Shown here: positions 35,521 through 53,581 of the stretch, one piece after another | Position numbering within the stretch: the first letter of the stretch is position 1 | Layout: every line of letters starts with the position of its first letter | Assembly: GCF_901709675.1 (NCBI RefSeq) | Contig: NC_051101.1 | Location: forward strand, 14,593,416 to 14,657,415 | DNA from: Syngnathus acus | Taxonomy: Eukaryota; Chordata; Actinopteri; Syngnathiformes; Syngnathidae | Direction of reading: 5' to 3' | DNA length: 64,000 nucleotides | The notes under the pieces: model-generated | What the model saw: the letters and a program-made list of their open reading frames with translations, nothing else | Told to the model about the DNA's origin: nothing | Database searches by the model: none | Program-made: the position numbers and the translations under genes

Positions 35521-37521
35521 CACATTATAGACAAGTCCTCCTTTTTTTTCAAGGCTCCAGACACTTTGTAACGTTACCTTGAATCGCAGACTGATTCGAA
35601 AGGTGAACAAATACTGAAAGAGCTGTGCAAGGAAACGCAAACGTGGTACAGCTACATTTCGGTAGTTGAAAGAAAACAAAGTTACCAATGCACAAAGTGC
35701 ATGCACTCTTTTACCATCATGCCTGTGTGGGTGGCAGAGAATACATGCGAACAGTAAGTGTGTCGCTACGGTGACCCACTATAAATAGGGGACACTCATG
35801 TCACATTCCTGGGGTTGGGGAAGAGACTAGGCAGAGGAGGGGGGCAGGGGCCAGGGCCAGTGGGCGGGGCCAGTGGGCGGGGCCAGGGCCAGGGGGCTGG
35901 GCCAGGGGGCTGGGCCTGGCTGCCAGCAGTCTTCATAAATCAACAGCACAAAGTAAAATGTGCTTGGAAATATCTGGCCATTCTAAAACCATCCTGAATT
36001 TTGCTTGGGGTCAAACATGTGGAGGGAGTGAGCGGTGCATAGCGCACAATTGTGCAAGCCACAATGAAAAGAGCAGCTCCCTGACCCAAATGAGTTTCCC
36101 CATTTTTTCTCATCATGCAGACAAACAGATCATGTTAGCTTGGCATAGGTAGGACAAGCACATGCTCTTTGAAGTCCTCCTCACTCTGCTGCAGCTGCTG
36201 CTGTAGTCAAAGGGAACATGCATATTTGCCAAATGGTAAACAGGCAAGAGTGTGGAAGGATGTTCCATGAGAACAATGAAGCTAAGCTCACCCAAAGCGC
36301 AAGACATATTTCCTCTGGTGTTTGCGCTGTCAATATGGGAAAGAGCTATTTGATGTTGAATGAATCATGTATTCTGTAGCCAAATAGGATAACACTATGA
36401 GTTTGTTTTGACCGGCTCAGGACATTTGTCTCCATCGCTGGGTTCTCGGCCTTTTGAGCGGTTGACGGCAACGTTCAGCATCGAAAGCCATGGCCAAGCA
36501 TTTGACGAGCGAGCAACATTGTTCTTCGCCCGCCCGCCCGCCACCCACAGACAGCTAGCCTACCTGTGCAAGGCGGCACTTGAGCTCAGCCCTCTCCAGC
36601 TCCCAGGCGCATCTGTCTCGAGTGTACTGCAGCTGCAAATCACTCCTCTTCTCTTCCTCTCGCTTCACCTCCACCTGCACTTCTTCCAACACTGTCTTTA
36701 GGTCCAGCAAAAGTCTCCGGTTCTCCCCTGTCTGCACACAGACAAATTCAAGCTAGGTCATTTGCTTCACAAATTTAGCACAGCATGCTTTGAGGCGCTA
36801 TCAAGTATAGTGTACACAAAATTCATTTTGTAAACTCGACGCTACTTATCCTCCTTCCTTGGACCAGACTGGGCTGGGCTGACTCTAAAATCCAGATTTT
36901 GGACTTGACACTAATTGGTGTTGTGTAGTTACTTGTATGTCAGCCACTTCTCTGAGCAGTGACTCCTTATCCTGCATCCACTCCACTTTATCCTGAACGT
37001 GGCGCTTTTTCAGTTCCTCAATTTTCTTTTTCAGCCGCGTATGTTGCTGCATTTGGGCTTGGTTGTCGGGCTCGGGCGACATTTGTTCTTTGAGGCGCGT
37101 ATGCAGCAGCTGCAGCTGCTGCAGCTGCTGCTCCTGCTCCTGCTGCTGCTGCTGCTGCTGCTGCCGCCGCCGCTGCTGCATTTGGCCTTGGGTCTCGGAC
37201 GACATTTGTTCTTTGAGGCGCGTATGTGGCTGCACTTGGGCTTCGGGGCCGGACGACATTTGTTCTTTGAGGAATTCTAGTTTCGTCCCCCCCGTGCCAC
37301 CTGCACCTCCACGGTCGCAGCGGCTCTCGGAGATATGACTGAAAAGTGTGGGCGGAGAGGAAATCCTCCTGAGTGCGTTGCGGTCTTTGCCTTTGCCTCT
37401 TTCAGTCCTCTCGATTCTGCTGCACGGTACAAACTCCCATCCTTGAGACGGGACGTAACCCCCGGCTGCGCTGTGCGGCCCTGAACCGTTTCGAAGCGCA
37501 TTCCACATGCCGCTGCCCCTT
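31049..37521 (-). CDS. kiaa0408: KIAA0408 orthologue (MTCL/SOGA-family C-terminal half), 7 exons
   Basis: Coiled-coil protein related to the C-terminal halves of MTCL1/2; function poorly known. Exons (-): 37521-36933, 36731-36564, 34298-34020, 33937-33527, 33345-33266, 33151-31876, 31162-31049. Phases agree throughout. Human KIAA0408 begins at the residue matching ATG 34,152-34,154 ([18 protein letters not shown]), giving 671 aa against 694. The two upstream exons keep the frame and carry MTCL-type coiled coil ([20 protein letters not shown]), so a longer form of about 967 aa from ATG 37,506-37,508 is possible. Conserved landmarks are [41 protein letters not shown] and [14 protein letters not shown]. 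The last exon is uncertain: its frame was chosen for phase agreement ([15 protein letters not shown]), but another frame ([13 protein letters not shown]) also resembles the human tail. Human has SOGA3-KIAA0408 read-through transcripts. Confidence 0.8.
33353..33451. repeat. (GGAT)n microsatellite beside a kiaa0408 acceptor
   Basis: About 24 GGAT units beginning only 8 bases upstream (on the - strand) of the acceptor of the 80-nt kiaa0408 exon. The repeat reads (ATCC)n on the coding strand and so supplies the pyrimidine-rich tract. Confidence 0.9.
34411..34520. repeat. (GGAA)n microsatellite
   Basis: GGAA tetranucleotides in the kiaa0408 intron, about 110 bases upstream of the exon starting at 34,298. 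Confidence 0.95.
34619..34716. repeat. (GCCAT)n pentanucleotide repeat
   Basis: About 19 perfect GCCAT units in a kiaa0408 intron. The complementary ATGGC motif recurs at 42,753-42,838 in mtcl3 intron 1. Confidence 0.95.
34717..36563. other. Large kiaa0408 intron
   Basis: Between the exons ending at 36,564 and beginning at 34,298. Apart from (GA)n at 35,186, the TGCC satellite at 35,297-35,521 and a GGGCCAGG-rich stretch at 35,840-35,920, I see no exon. Confidence 0.6.
35297..35521. repeat. TGCC/GGCA satellite, copy 3
   Basis: TGCC units with the same TGCG-TGGC interruptions at the left end as the other copies and a TGGC run in the middle. Confidence 0.95.
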
Positions 37522-39140
37522 CTCAAATAAAAAAACAAATTAAAAGTACGTGATGGTGCTGAAAAAGTCATCAACCTGGAGTTTTGTTTTTTTTTTTTAT
37601 CCAAAGCCGGCCAAATCCCCAGAGGGCCAGGCAGCGAGCGCTTGCTTCCTACAGCAAGCAGTCCTGGTGCAGGACGTCATGGCCCCCTTGGTGTCTCAAC
37701 AAACACAAGATTCACTCTTCAATGTCCGCTCCTTCCTTTGTACTACCGTGCTTGAAATGAAGGCACGGCCAGCGAGGACATGCGAGCAGGCAGGCAGCCA
37801 CGCAGGCAGCCACGCAGGCGCCCAAGCAGTAAGCGCTCCAGCTAGCTCTCCGGTAAGAGAAGGTGCCAAAAATATCATCGAGCCCACTCCAGCGGGAGTA
37901 TTTTTACCCCCTGTAACCATGACTTGACTTTCCAAACGCCAGACAGGATCGAGTCTGAAGGAGACCTCGAGCGGCCGGTCAACGCCCATGTCGTCTTCAA
38001 AGCACCATCTGACCTGACCTGACCTGACCTGACGCTATCGCCATGGCAATGGACAAATCCACGCACGAACTTAGAACGTAGCAAGTTTGCCAAGAGTAAG
38101 TTGTCAAAACGAGATGCAGCGCAAATGCAAGCTTCAAGCAGCAAGAAAGCTTTTTCAGCAAACAGCTAGTATTTGTTTCATTCCTCTGTCCAACAACAAC
38201 CTTAGCAAATGAGCCAGAAATGAGCCCTTACCTCGTCTCGAATGCAGTCTACATTTCAGGCAGAGAAGAGTTCAAAGAATGGCCAACCAAGCTTAGTTCA
38301 AAACAACTGCACAGGGACTTCCCACAGCTGGATCCGTGCTCTCGCTCTCGCTCTCGCTCTCTCGCTCCGTTTCACGGCCATGACGAATGTGTTAAGCCGC
38401 TTGCTTCTGTGCTGTCTGAGTTAGGATTTGAAATAAAGTAGCAAGCGCATACTATACTGGAGCTGTCTATCATTGCTGATGCCTGTTAGAGCCCAGTAAA
38501 TGCTGCGCACAGCTACAGTAGGGAGTAACAGCACAACAAGGAGTAACTTTTAGTGCCACCTCATTTGTGTCCTTAGGAGTCCGTCCGTCCGTCCGTCCGT
38601 CGGCGTATTTACTGCACATAAACATTCTGATTTGACTCCAAAAACAGGAGCATAAATGTCGGCTCCTTTTCCAGGGAAAACAAGTTACTGAGTGTTCACG
38701 AGATTTCAAAAAGCACATGACAAGGCAAAGCAATGTGATATAGCTGCTTTTTTCAGTCAATAAAATGATGACAGTCTGCACGTTACTGTCACCAGCTCAT
38801 ATTATTGCAAAAAGCTGACCGAGGCAACTCTGGCATCAAACACAGCACCCACAAAAGATCTCCATTCCAATCATTTTTTACTTTTGCATACTCACCCAGT
38901 CCTCCACTATGGCCCCCAAGGTGTTTGGTCCCCTATAGAAGTCATCCCAAGCGATGGATGGATGGATGGATGGATGGATGGATGGATGGATGGATGGATG
39001 GATGGATGGATGGATGGAGGGAGGGATGGCTTGAGCTGTGCTTGCAAATTGATCAAGAAAATTGAACAAAGCGCGACATGAAATAAAAGGAAAAATGACA
39101 AAAAACATAAAGACGTACATACGACATTCAGTTGTGAGGC
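37522..39140. other. Spacer between kiaa0408 and mtcl3
   Basis: No exon recognised. It contains a GGAT microsatellite (38,954-39,020), short ACCTG and CGTC repeats, and presumably the 3' UTR of mtcl3 just below 39,141. If kiaa0408 has its own promoter it should lie here. Confidence 0.5.
38954..39020. repeat. (GGAT)n microsatellite
   Basis: About 17 GGAT units in the likely 3' UTR or flank of mtcl3. Confidence 0.95.
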
Positions 39141-43690
<4,550 letters not shown>

Positions 43691-44526
43691 GGCGATGATG
43701 TCAGAGGCTCAGCTCATCCATAGCCCCCTAAGTCTGCGGCTGTAACCCAACACCGCAGCGATTGCATAGGTAAGCTCCGCTTTGGGTGTGGACAAGAACA
43801 AACCCAAAAGAGGCAAAGTCAAAGGCTATTTGTGTTCGAGAACCAATCAAGTCAAACGGACGGCAACTACGTCTTTCATGCTGACTTACAAATCAAGTCA
43901 AACGGATGGCAACCACGTCTTTCATCCTGACTTGGACGACGAGCTGCTTTTTATGATACGGTGTTTGCCGGCCGGCAGCCATCATCTCTTTTCCAACATG
44001 CACGATGATGACTCACTGTTACTCAGGTACTCGGGAAAATCACAGCCGCTTGTACTTTCCTTCATTTGCCCGAGCATCATGTGTTCAGCTCCAAACATTC
44101 GCCTATTCTCCAATTGTATTTGCTTGATGAAATTGTACTCCAGACAAACAAAAGCAGCTAGCTTCTAGTAGCTTTGGGTTTCCAATGACCCATTGTGAAA
44201 AGCAACAGTAAGTCAACGTTGGAAGCCAGAAGGTCTAAACGTGTTCACCGACAGTCCAAAATGCTCTTTCTGCAAGGTCACACCCATCTGATCAAATAGG
44301 ACGACGACTCATGTTCTCTTCTTACCTTTTAGGCGGATGCTGAAGCTCAGTGGTGGGTGATGAAGGCAGGCAAGTAGGCAGGCAGCCAGGCAGCCAGGCA
44401 GAGGGGATTCCGGCTGGGCCGGCCGGCCGACTCCAGAGCCTCCCAACCGCCAGCCGGCAATTTGCATATTCATGACATGACATCATCGCTGGCTGGGCGG
44501 CCCGCTCTCATTGGTGGACCGCCTGG

Positions 44527-44557
<31 letters not shown>

Positions 44558-44614
44558 GCTGCCTGCCTGTCTGTCTGCCTTCCTGCCTGCCTGCCTGTCT
44601 GCCTGTCTGCCTGT

Positions 44615-44653
<39 letters not shown>

Positions 44654-46409
44654 CAGGGGAAACTTAGCTTTTTTTTTTTTTTTGGGCTACTCCTTGGTGC
44701 ATGTGCAAACATTTGATCAAGTGGCTGCATGTGTCACTCATTCTCTTGCAAACCGATGTGCGCGTGAGCTCGGAAGGGCTCGCTCGCTCGCTCGCTCGCT
44801 CGCACCCGATCAAGAGCGCTCGCCCATGTGCGCGTTCCCATTCGTGATCCATAGTATTGATTTTATGACACGCTACTCCATCCGGTCGGTCTAAATTTAG
44901 ACAAAGACCGCTGGCATTCAATCTTATACAGCATGGAGTTTGAAAATCTGCATACAAATGATCCTAATGATCATTGTGTAAAAGGTACATGTTCACCAAT
45001 CAATCCCATTTTGTTTTGAGCAACACACAAAAGCAGACACACCTCAGCATGTCCAAGGAGGGGGGAGGATGGATGGATGGATGGATGGATGGGGGCATGC
45101 AAGTGGGGTCCCGCATCTGACATCTGTGCTTACTGGTTACCATAGAAACCTTTGTTAAAGGATGGCAAAGTGGGCCATCCGTGGACAATTCCGTGGGGTG
45201 ACCTGCATCCTTTTGAAAGGAATATGTTAGAGCTCAACCTCTTATTTGAATTTGAATCCAAAAAATCTCATGTTTGCTATCTGAATAAAGAAGTACACAA
45301 TGCAATCGGAATCCAAGGTTGTTTTTTAATATCCATATATGGGCTTTCTGTTTCAATCAATATTGTACTTGAAAAAAGCAGAACAACAACACAAAAGTAA
45401 GGTGGCCAACAAACAAGCAGGGCGCAGAGTACAAAAAATCGCAGTGTCATATATACAACACAAACACACGCGCATTCTCATTGACATCATCATAATAAGA
45501 AGAAGAATCGTAAAAATGTCTGCACATGACCAGAGAAAATAAAATGAAAATTGGAAAATAAATAAACAGAGCAGTCATTCTCCGTGAGTGATTCATACAC
45601 AGAATCAGTATAGAAGTTGCCCCATCCTGCTTTTTATAGAAATGAAGGATAGGATAATTGTCTTTTATTTTCACTTGATGGTTGTTTACATTCAAGCCAG
45701 CTGAAGACATGGACTAAGAATATCAAAGTAAACCCTTTCAAAGTATTTGATCAAAACAAAGGAAGATATTGATTCTTGAAACAACAACCGGACCCTTTTG
45801 TGTACAACTGTCTACGAGACAAGCGATCAAATAATGCCATAAATAGAATCAAACATCCTAAAATCAGGTCCACGTCATCACATTACACACAAGTAGGGAC
45901 ATAGAAATCGTACAATGCATACAGAAATAGTATCATATTTTACACTTTGATATCACGTTGAGCTCTGAAGTGCACGACCCCCTCCGTAAGTAGCGGAAGA
46001 ATCACATCCAAGCTCAAAAGAATCCAAAAGCTCAAGAACGCACCACTTGGTCTTGACATGCTGTCTGTCCTTTGATTGGATGAAGACATCTTTTCAAATG
46101 ATGGACGAGATGAAGACTTGTGCCACGTTAGCGTGACAGTTGCTTTATACATGTGAGGGGGAAGAAACGGTGTACAATTATGTTTAAAAAACAAACAAAC
46201 AAAGGGAGGGAGGGATTCCCCATCCGACCCATGCCGCAGAAACACTTGGATCTGACGCGAGTGTATTTTGCCCTATTTGACCTTTGCATCTGTTCCTGGC
46301 TAAACAACATTGGCTCACCACAAGCTAGTTTCATGGCGTCTTGATATGAATACATTGAGCTCATCCATCCAAGAAGGTCTTCTGCAGATGGAGCTTACCT
46401 CAGCGTCCT
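43691..46409. other. Spacer between mtcl3 and elovl4a
   Basis: It should hold the mtcl3 promoter and 5' UTR (near 43,691-44,460) and the elovl4a 3' UTR (below 46,410). A TTTATT at 45,664-45,669 is a candidate elovl4a polyadenylation signal. A tandem duplication of about 53 bases (CAAATCAAGTCAAACGGA-type units) lies around 43,840-43,930, and the TGCC satellite copy 4 at 44,519-44,653. Confidence 0.5.
44519..44653. repeat. TGCC/GGCA satellite, copy 4
   Basis: TGCC units with TGTC interruptions. Confidence 0.95.
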
Positions 46410-48269
46410 CTAATCTCTTTTTGCTCTTCCTTTCCTCTTTCTCCTGCTGGTGTTTTCCTGCGGCTTGTCATCTTTGCTCGCCGCCGCCGCCGCCGCACCA
46501 TTGCTGAGTCCATTGAGGGCCCCGTTTGAGACGGCCCTGCCTGCCTTGGAGGAGGCGTCGGCGCGCCTGGGCTGCTGGCGGCGGTAGGTCTGGTAGTAGA
46601 AGTTGCCGAAGAGGACGATGAAGGTGATGGCGTAGCAGATGAGGGAGTAGTGCATCCAGTGGGGGAAGTCGCAGTTGACGTAGAGCGACAAAGCCGTGTG
46701 GCCGATGGTGACGTGGAACTGAATCTGAGAGGCAAGCAGAACAACCCGTTGAGGAGAAATGAAACCTCAAGCCATCACAGGCCTTTGCTAAGGAATAAAA
46801 GAATGACAAATCAAACACTGACAAATATAGGCCATTTGGCTCACGCACACGCGCACAAAATGATCTGATGTGTTACCATCTGGACGATGGTCAGGTACTT
46901 TTTCCACCACAGGTACTTTTGAATCTTCGGACCGCAGGAAGCCAGCCCATAGTAGAGGTACATCAACACATGGATTGCCGCGTTCATGTGTGCGCCAAAA
47001 AAGGCTGAAAAGACAACAAGCAGTTCGTCTGGTCTTTAAGTGCCTACATTCCTCATTTTGGAAACACAAATCCTCGCCATGTGCTATGGCGGCATGGCTG
47101 ATTGGATTGTTTTGATTGCCGAAGGCTCGGGTCCAGCTTAGGAATGGCCTGCCCGCCTGCCTAGAGCCGGTGCCCCCGGCCGCCTGCCTAGAGCCGGTGC
47201 CCCCGGCCAAACGCCCGCCCCCCTGCCTAGAGCCGGTGCCCCCGGCCAAACGCCCGCCCGCCTGCCTAGAGCCGGTGCCCCCGGCCAAACGCCCGCCCGC
47301 CTGCCTAGAGCCGGTGCCCCGGCCAAACGCCCGCCCGCCGGCCGGCCGGCCGGCCGCCACTCACACTGTCCTCCAGCCACCCATTTGATGCCGATCCACC
47401 AGAGCGTGAACATGGTGCAGTGGTGGTAGACGTGCAGAAAGGTGACCTGCCGGAACTTTTTCCTCAGGATGAAAAAGACCGTGTCCAGGTACTCGACGCC
47501 TTTGGAGACGAAATACCACCACAAGGCCCCTGCCACCTGAGCGGGGGACAGCCAAAAGCCTGATTAGAACCTTTCAAGAGACCTTAGCTCCAGCACACTG
47601 ATTGGAACGTTTCAAGAGAGCTTAGGGATGTTATGTCATGTCAGGGCTGCTACTTTATGCAGAGCAAGCAGATCACCTGAGCTTTGGCTTCTTCTGCTTG
47701 ACAGCAGCAGTTGCTGTTAGCATCTGAAACGGTGCACATTGCACTCACCCTGACTTCATTGGGGTCCTCGGAGTAGTCCACTCGTTGACAGATGTAGCTG
47801 TAGCTGGCTGCCCTGGCTGCCATGAACAGCTAGCGGGAGCCAAATTGGATATCATTTGAGTCCCAAACAGACAATGAAAGACACGCCGCCACGCTCATTG
47901 TCTAAGGTGTCTATCATCAAGATGCAAAATCCTTCCTTCCTTCACCTCTTTGAAGATGAAGAAGTTGAGGAAGACCATACTGAAGTTGTAGACAATGAGT
48001 GTTTTGCGAAGCTGGAAGGGCTCCCTGTTCTTCATGTATTTGGGCCCCAGCCAGAGAAAGAGCAGGTAGGATGCACTGATGGCTAGAGTGGGCAGCGGGT
48101 TGTCCATCAGGGGCCATTTCTCCACGCGCTTGTCTGTAGGAAGGACAACATCGCATTCGCCGCTGCTTAAGGCTGCCTGCCGAGGTTCTTAGTTTGGATT
48201 ACCTGCAATCGTTAAGGTCCATTTGTAGAATCCTACCGTCTCGTGAATTAGATGAGTGACAATCTCCAT
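46410..48269 (-). CDS. elovl4a: Very-long-chain fatty acid elongase 4 (elovl4a-type), 6 exons
   Basis: ER-membrane 3-ketoacyl-CoA synthase that extends very-long-chain saturated and polyunsaturated fatty acids. Exons (-): 48269-48203, 48133-47946, 47829-47749, 47536-47365, 47004-46877, 46724-46410; sum 951 nt, 316 aa, phases 1, 0, 0, 1, 0. The catalytic histidine box HVYHH is at about residues 147-151. Family landmarks are [66 protein letters not shown] and [14 protein letters not shown]. Several hydrophobic membrane spans are visible. The C-terminus KGRAKRD is a dilysine/arginine-type ER retrieval signal, and the YYQTYRRQ-to-RAKRD tail matches zebrafish elovl4a rather than elovl4b. Intron 4 contains a GC-rich minisatellite. 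Confidence 0.94.
47144..47356. repeat. GC-rich minisatellite in elovl4a intron 4
   Basis: About five units of roughly 39 bases built on CTAGAGCCGGTGCCCCCGGC and CCAAACGCCCGCC. It reaches within about 10 bases of the donor of exon 4 on the - strand and ends in (GGCC)n. Confidence 0.9.
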
Positions 48270-48727
48270 GTCTGCTGATCTGAAATGAAGAAAACAGATT
48301 CCAGAATGACGCCGGTGGCGCAACTCATGGCAAATGGACTTTTTTAGGATTCAGACTTTTTTTCGTACGACTGTTGTAGTCAAACCTCTTCCCCTTTTGA
48401 TTGCTACAGCGCTGGCAGTGGTAGATGAGACCGCAGCGCCAAATGCTCCAATACCTGGCATGATGGAATGAATAGGAGACGCTTAAGCCACATACGTAAA
48501 CATTCACAAAAGGACCCATAAATAGTCTGGCTGGACATCATTTGTTAAATAGTGCCAACTGCAGATGTATGAAGCCATTCCAAATATAAACAAGGCCTGC
48601 CTGTTGTTCACAAACACTGTCTATGCGTAATTGAAACAAGTGCAGGTTCACATTTCTCGGGTAGAATATCGTCCAATTATTATTCGTTTTTGGAAGAAGA
48701 AAAAATCCCTTTTTCAGCCCGCGCACA

Positions 48728-48908
48728 AAGGCTGGCGGCCAGGCAGGCGGCCAGGCAGGCGGGTGGGCAGCCGGGCGGGCGGGCGGACGGGCAGGCAGGC
48801 GGGCGGGCGGGCCAGGCAGGCGGACAGGCAGGCAGCCACGCAGGCAGGCAGCCACGCAGGCAGGCAGCCACGCAGGCAGGCAGCCACGCAGGCAGGCATG
48901 CAGGCAGG
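48728..48908. repeat. GGCA satellite, copy 5
   Basis: GGCA units with GGCG and CCACGCA variants; the same family as the other copies, on the opposite strand. Confidence 0.9.
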
Positions 48909-49598
48909 GAGCATGTGCCGGGGCACATTTTTTCCACCACGGGCAGCAGACGCGAGGAGGATGAGAAGGACAATAGTCAACCCTTGCCTTGATATATTCC
49001 AAAAAAAGAAAACGAAGGTGACACCCATCCCCAATCACCAACAGCCCATTTGCCCAAGCCTGCTGCAGTATTCCTCCATCCATGCATCCATCCGTCCGTC
49101 CGTCCGTCCATCATGGGCCTCTTATTGATTCAAGCGTTACACCCCAAAATGAGCAAAAATGATCAAGCACGTTGCATTTCTAAGAGGTTGAATAGAGCTC
49201 ATTAGATTGTGCGCATTTGCATTCTGCGGCATGCACTCTCTCATTCCGTCGGGCCCTCACCTAGCAAGGATGAACGCTTCTCTTAAGCGCATCCGTTCAG
49301 CTATTTCCGGCTTCAAAATCAAATGAACAGTCCTTACAACGGTTGGGGACAACACGAATGATTCAAAAGAAAAATGTAATTCTATCCCGCACTCTCCACC
49401 GGTTAGGATGCCCTATTACCTTTGCGTGATGTTTTTATCCGTCTATGATGACATTCAATGCAAGGTCATGAAGCGAGCGCATAAGTGTTACCTCCCTCCT
49501 CCCAATCGGCCGTTGTGCCTTTTTTTCTTTTCTCTATTTTGGGGGGGTGTATCAATTGCTCGGCATCCACGGCGACTTAGATGGCGAAGGCGTGAATG

Positions 49599-49599
49599 T

Positions 49600-49661
<62 letters not shown>
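49599..49661. repeat. (CT)n microsatellite
   Basis: About 31 CT dinucleotides upstream of prelid3a. Confidence 0.95.
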
Positions 49662-49662
<1 letters not shown>

Positions 49663-49884
49663 CTTTGCAGCAGCCGCAGCTCTGTCTGTAGGTTACAAAC
49701 GGACGCTATTTAAGTGTGCTGCGTTCATGTCCCTGTTCCAAAATAAAGTGGAATTCTGGAAAGCAAACGCATTGAGATGGATACTGTTTTTATTTTGGAA
49801 GATCTCACCTATTTTCCCGTTCCCGCGTGTCGAAGCTTGATTGAGCTGACGCTGGATGCGTAAGGATGGTGGTGGAAGGATGCT

Positions 49885-50012
49885 CTTTTCTTTTCTTTTC
49901 TTTTCTTTTCTTTTCTTTTCTTTTCTTCTCTTCTCTTCTCTTCTCTTCTCTTCTCTTCTCTGCTCTGCTCTGCTCTGCTCTGCTCTGCTCTTCTCTGCTC
50001 TTGTCTTGTCTT
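49885..50012. repeat. Pyrimidine pentanucleotide block (TTTTC, TTCTC, TGCTC, TTGTC)
   Basis: Adjacent runs of TTTTC, then TTCTC, then TGCTC, then TTGTC pentamers. Each run differs from the next by one base, a graded series. Confidence 0.9.
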
Positions 50013-50665
50013 AGCATGAGCACACAAAAGGGTGCCTGCCCTGCCGCATGCAGTCAGCACAAGGGCCCCAGTGACGTCGTCAAGCACACCGAGGTGCAAC
50101 CCAAAACAGCAGTTGTGCCATCAAAATAAACTTTTAGGCCGGAGCGCAGTCCTATAACATGAGTTTGGAAAAACAGGGAAAGGTGCAGGGACGCTTGAGT
50201 GCATTTAAATATGTCATTTAGATATCAGTTTTCTTGCTACATTGCGAGCAAATCGGTCTCTTTCCAAAATGTAGCCATAGGGGCAGGAAGAGCCTTTTAT
50301 TTTGAAAGTCCTGGCCTGGCTATAGCATCTAGTTCAGGCTGACTTTATGTTTGATGGCGAAAACGCTGGGCAGGTTTTGCTGCTCGTTTTCCTTTCCATT
50401 TTGTTTGTAACACCTTCCCTGCCTTCCCTGCCTGCCTCCTGCCCATCTCTCGGGAACAGGATGATGCGTTTGCAAGTGTTCCTTCTTCACCTTTGATGCT
50501 CGGAGGCAAACGAGCATCTGGACGGACGGAACTGATGGTGCTGGTCCCAGGGCCCAATTTACTGACTGATCATACACAGAACGGACGGACGGACGGACGG
50601 ACGGACAGCAAATCAGGCAGGCCAAGAGGCTTTTCTCAAGAGACAACGTCACTCTGGGTCAAAAC

Positions 50666-52367
<1,702 letters not shown>

Positions 52368-52652
52368 TAAACCTGGCCAACTTTTTTTTCCTCCTTTGAT
52401 CCCCCCCCAAGAAAATGTCATTCAACATGACTTGTTTGTTCCCACTCGACATTTGCAGGATATCTTGAGCGAGTGCTTTGGACGAATGCATGAAGGAAGG
52501 AAGGAAGGAGTCTTTGTGGACTGGGCACACTGCACACAGCCTTGCTTCCCATACCAGTGGAGTGAGTACTGTACATTTACAAATATGCTGGTTGTTGTTG
52601 AGCAAGTTGAGCAACCTCTGCTCCAATAGAGGACTGACTGTGTGCGCAACAC

Positions 52653-52658
52653 AATAAA
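52653..52658 (+). terminator. AATAAA polyadenylation signal, prelid3a (candidate)
   Basis: Located about 300 bases after the prelid3a stop codon. Confidence 0.55.
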
Positions 52659-52938
52659 AGACGACAAAAGGCACTCGTGGTATTTATTTTGACCATCCTT
52701 CACGACTTTGACGTATTTGTCGACATCTGCGCTTGATGAGGATGACCACGCGGATGTGATACGTGGATGCAATCGCGAATAATGAATAGGTGTCAAACAC
52801 TCTCTCTCGCACACGGTCAAAATGCTGCACTCCTGCAGTTCTCAATTAATCCAGAAGAGCGCGCTCTACTAGTCACCTTTGCCCATGCGCTAGAAACGGA
52901 GGCAACGCAAACACGCAATTGCCTCTGAAAGATAAACG

Positions 52939-52944
52939 TTTATT
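52939..52944 (-). terminator. AATAAA polyadenylation signal, fbxo32 (candidate)
   Basis: TTTATT on the + strand, about 640 bases beyond the fbxo32 stop. The stretch 52,945-53,581 would then be its 3' UTR; no other gene was seen there. Confidence 0.45.
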
Positions 52945-53581
52945 TACACAGCAGAGCACAATGTATCGCAAAGCATGTCGATCAATGACAACATCCGGAT
53001 GGATAAAAGTTCTTCCAAATCCCATTGAAGAAAAGAAAGAAAAAGCGGAGCCGATTGTAACAAGCCAGCATGGTTGTGTTGATCATCCTTGCCAGCACTT
53101 TCACGTTTTTGCAAAAAGGCACAGCGAGTTGCACAAATCTCAGACATAAATAATTGCAATCGCAAAAACAAGACATTTCAAAAACGTATCAAATCTTTAT
53201 AAAAGTGAAAAAGTGAGAAAAACAAAACAGCATGGTGCACTGACACTCGGTCGCTTCCGTTTGATTTCTTTGAGTAGAAGTGGCAAAGCAAACAACTCCC
53301 TCTGTGCTTGAAATTGTGGTTGACTTTGCAGACAGAAATCGGAAGCAATTTGTGAACTTAAGCGTTCCACCACTTCTACTGCTCCCACTTATTGCGCACG
53401 GACGCTCCTTCTACATTCTTTGGCTCTCTTGAAATTGGAGACAGCATCGTACCTGGAAAAAGTCAACAGAGTGAAATCTCAAGGGCGTGTTTGTCCCACT
53501 GTCATGGAGTGACGTCATCTGCCGGAAGGGCTTCAAGAAATCCTGGACAGTATGTACACGCTTCATATTTTGGGGCGATGA

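Larger units (their letters stand above)
48270..50665. other. Divergent spacer between elovl4a and prelid3a
   Basis: The two genes are transcribed away from each other, so both promoters lie here. No exon was recognised. It holds satellite copy 5 (48,728-48,908), (CT)n at 49,599-49,661 and the pyrimidine block at 49,885-50,012. Confidence 0.5.
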
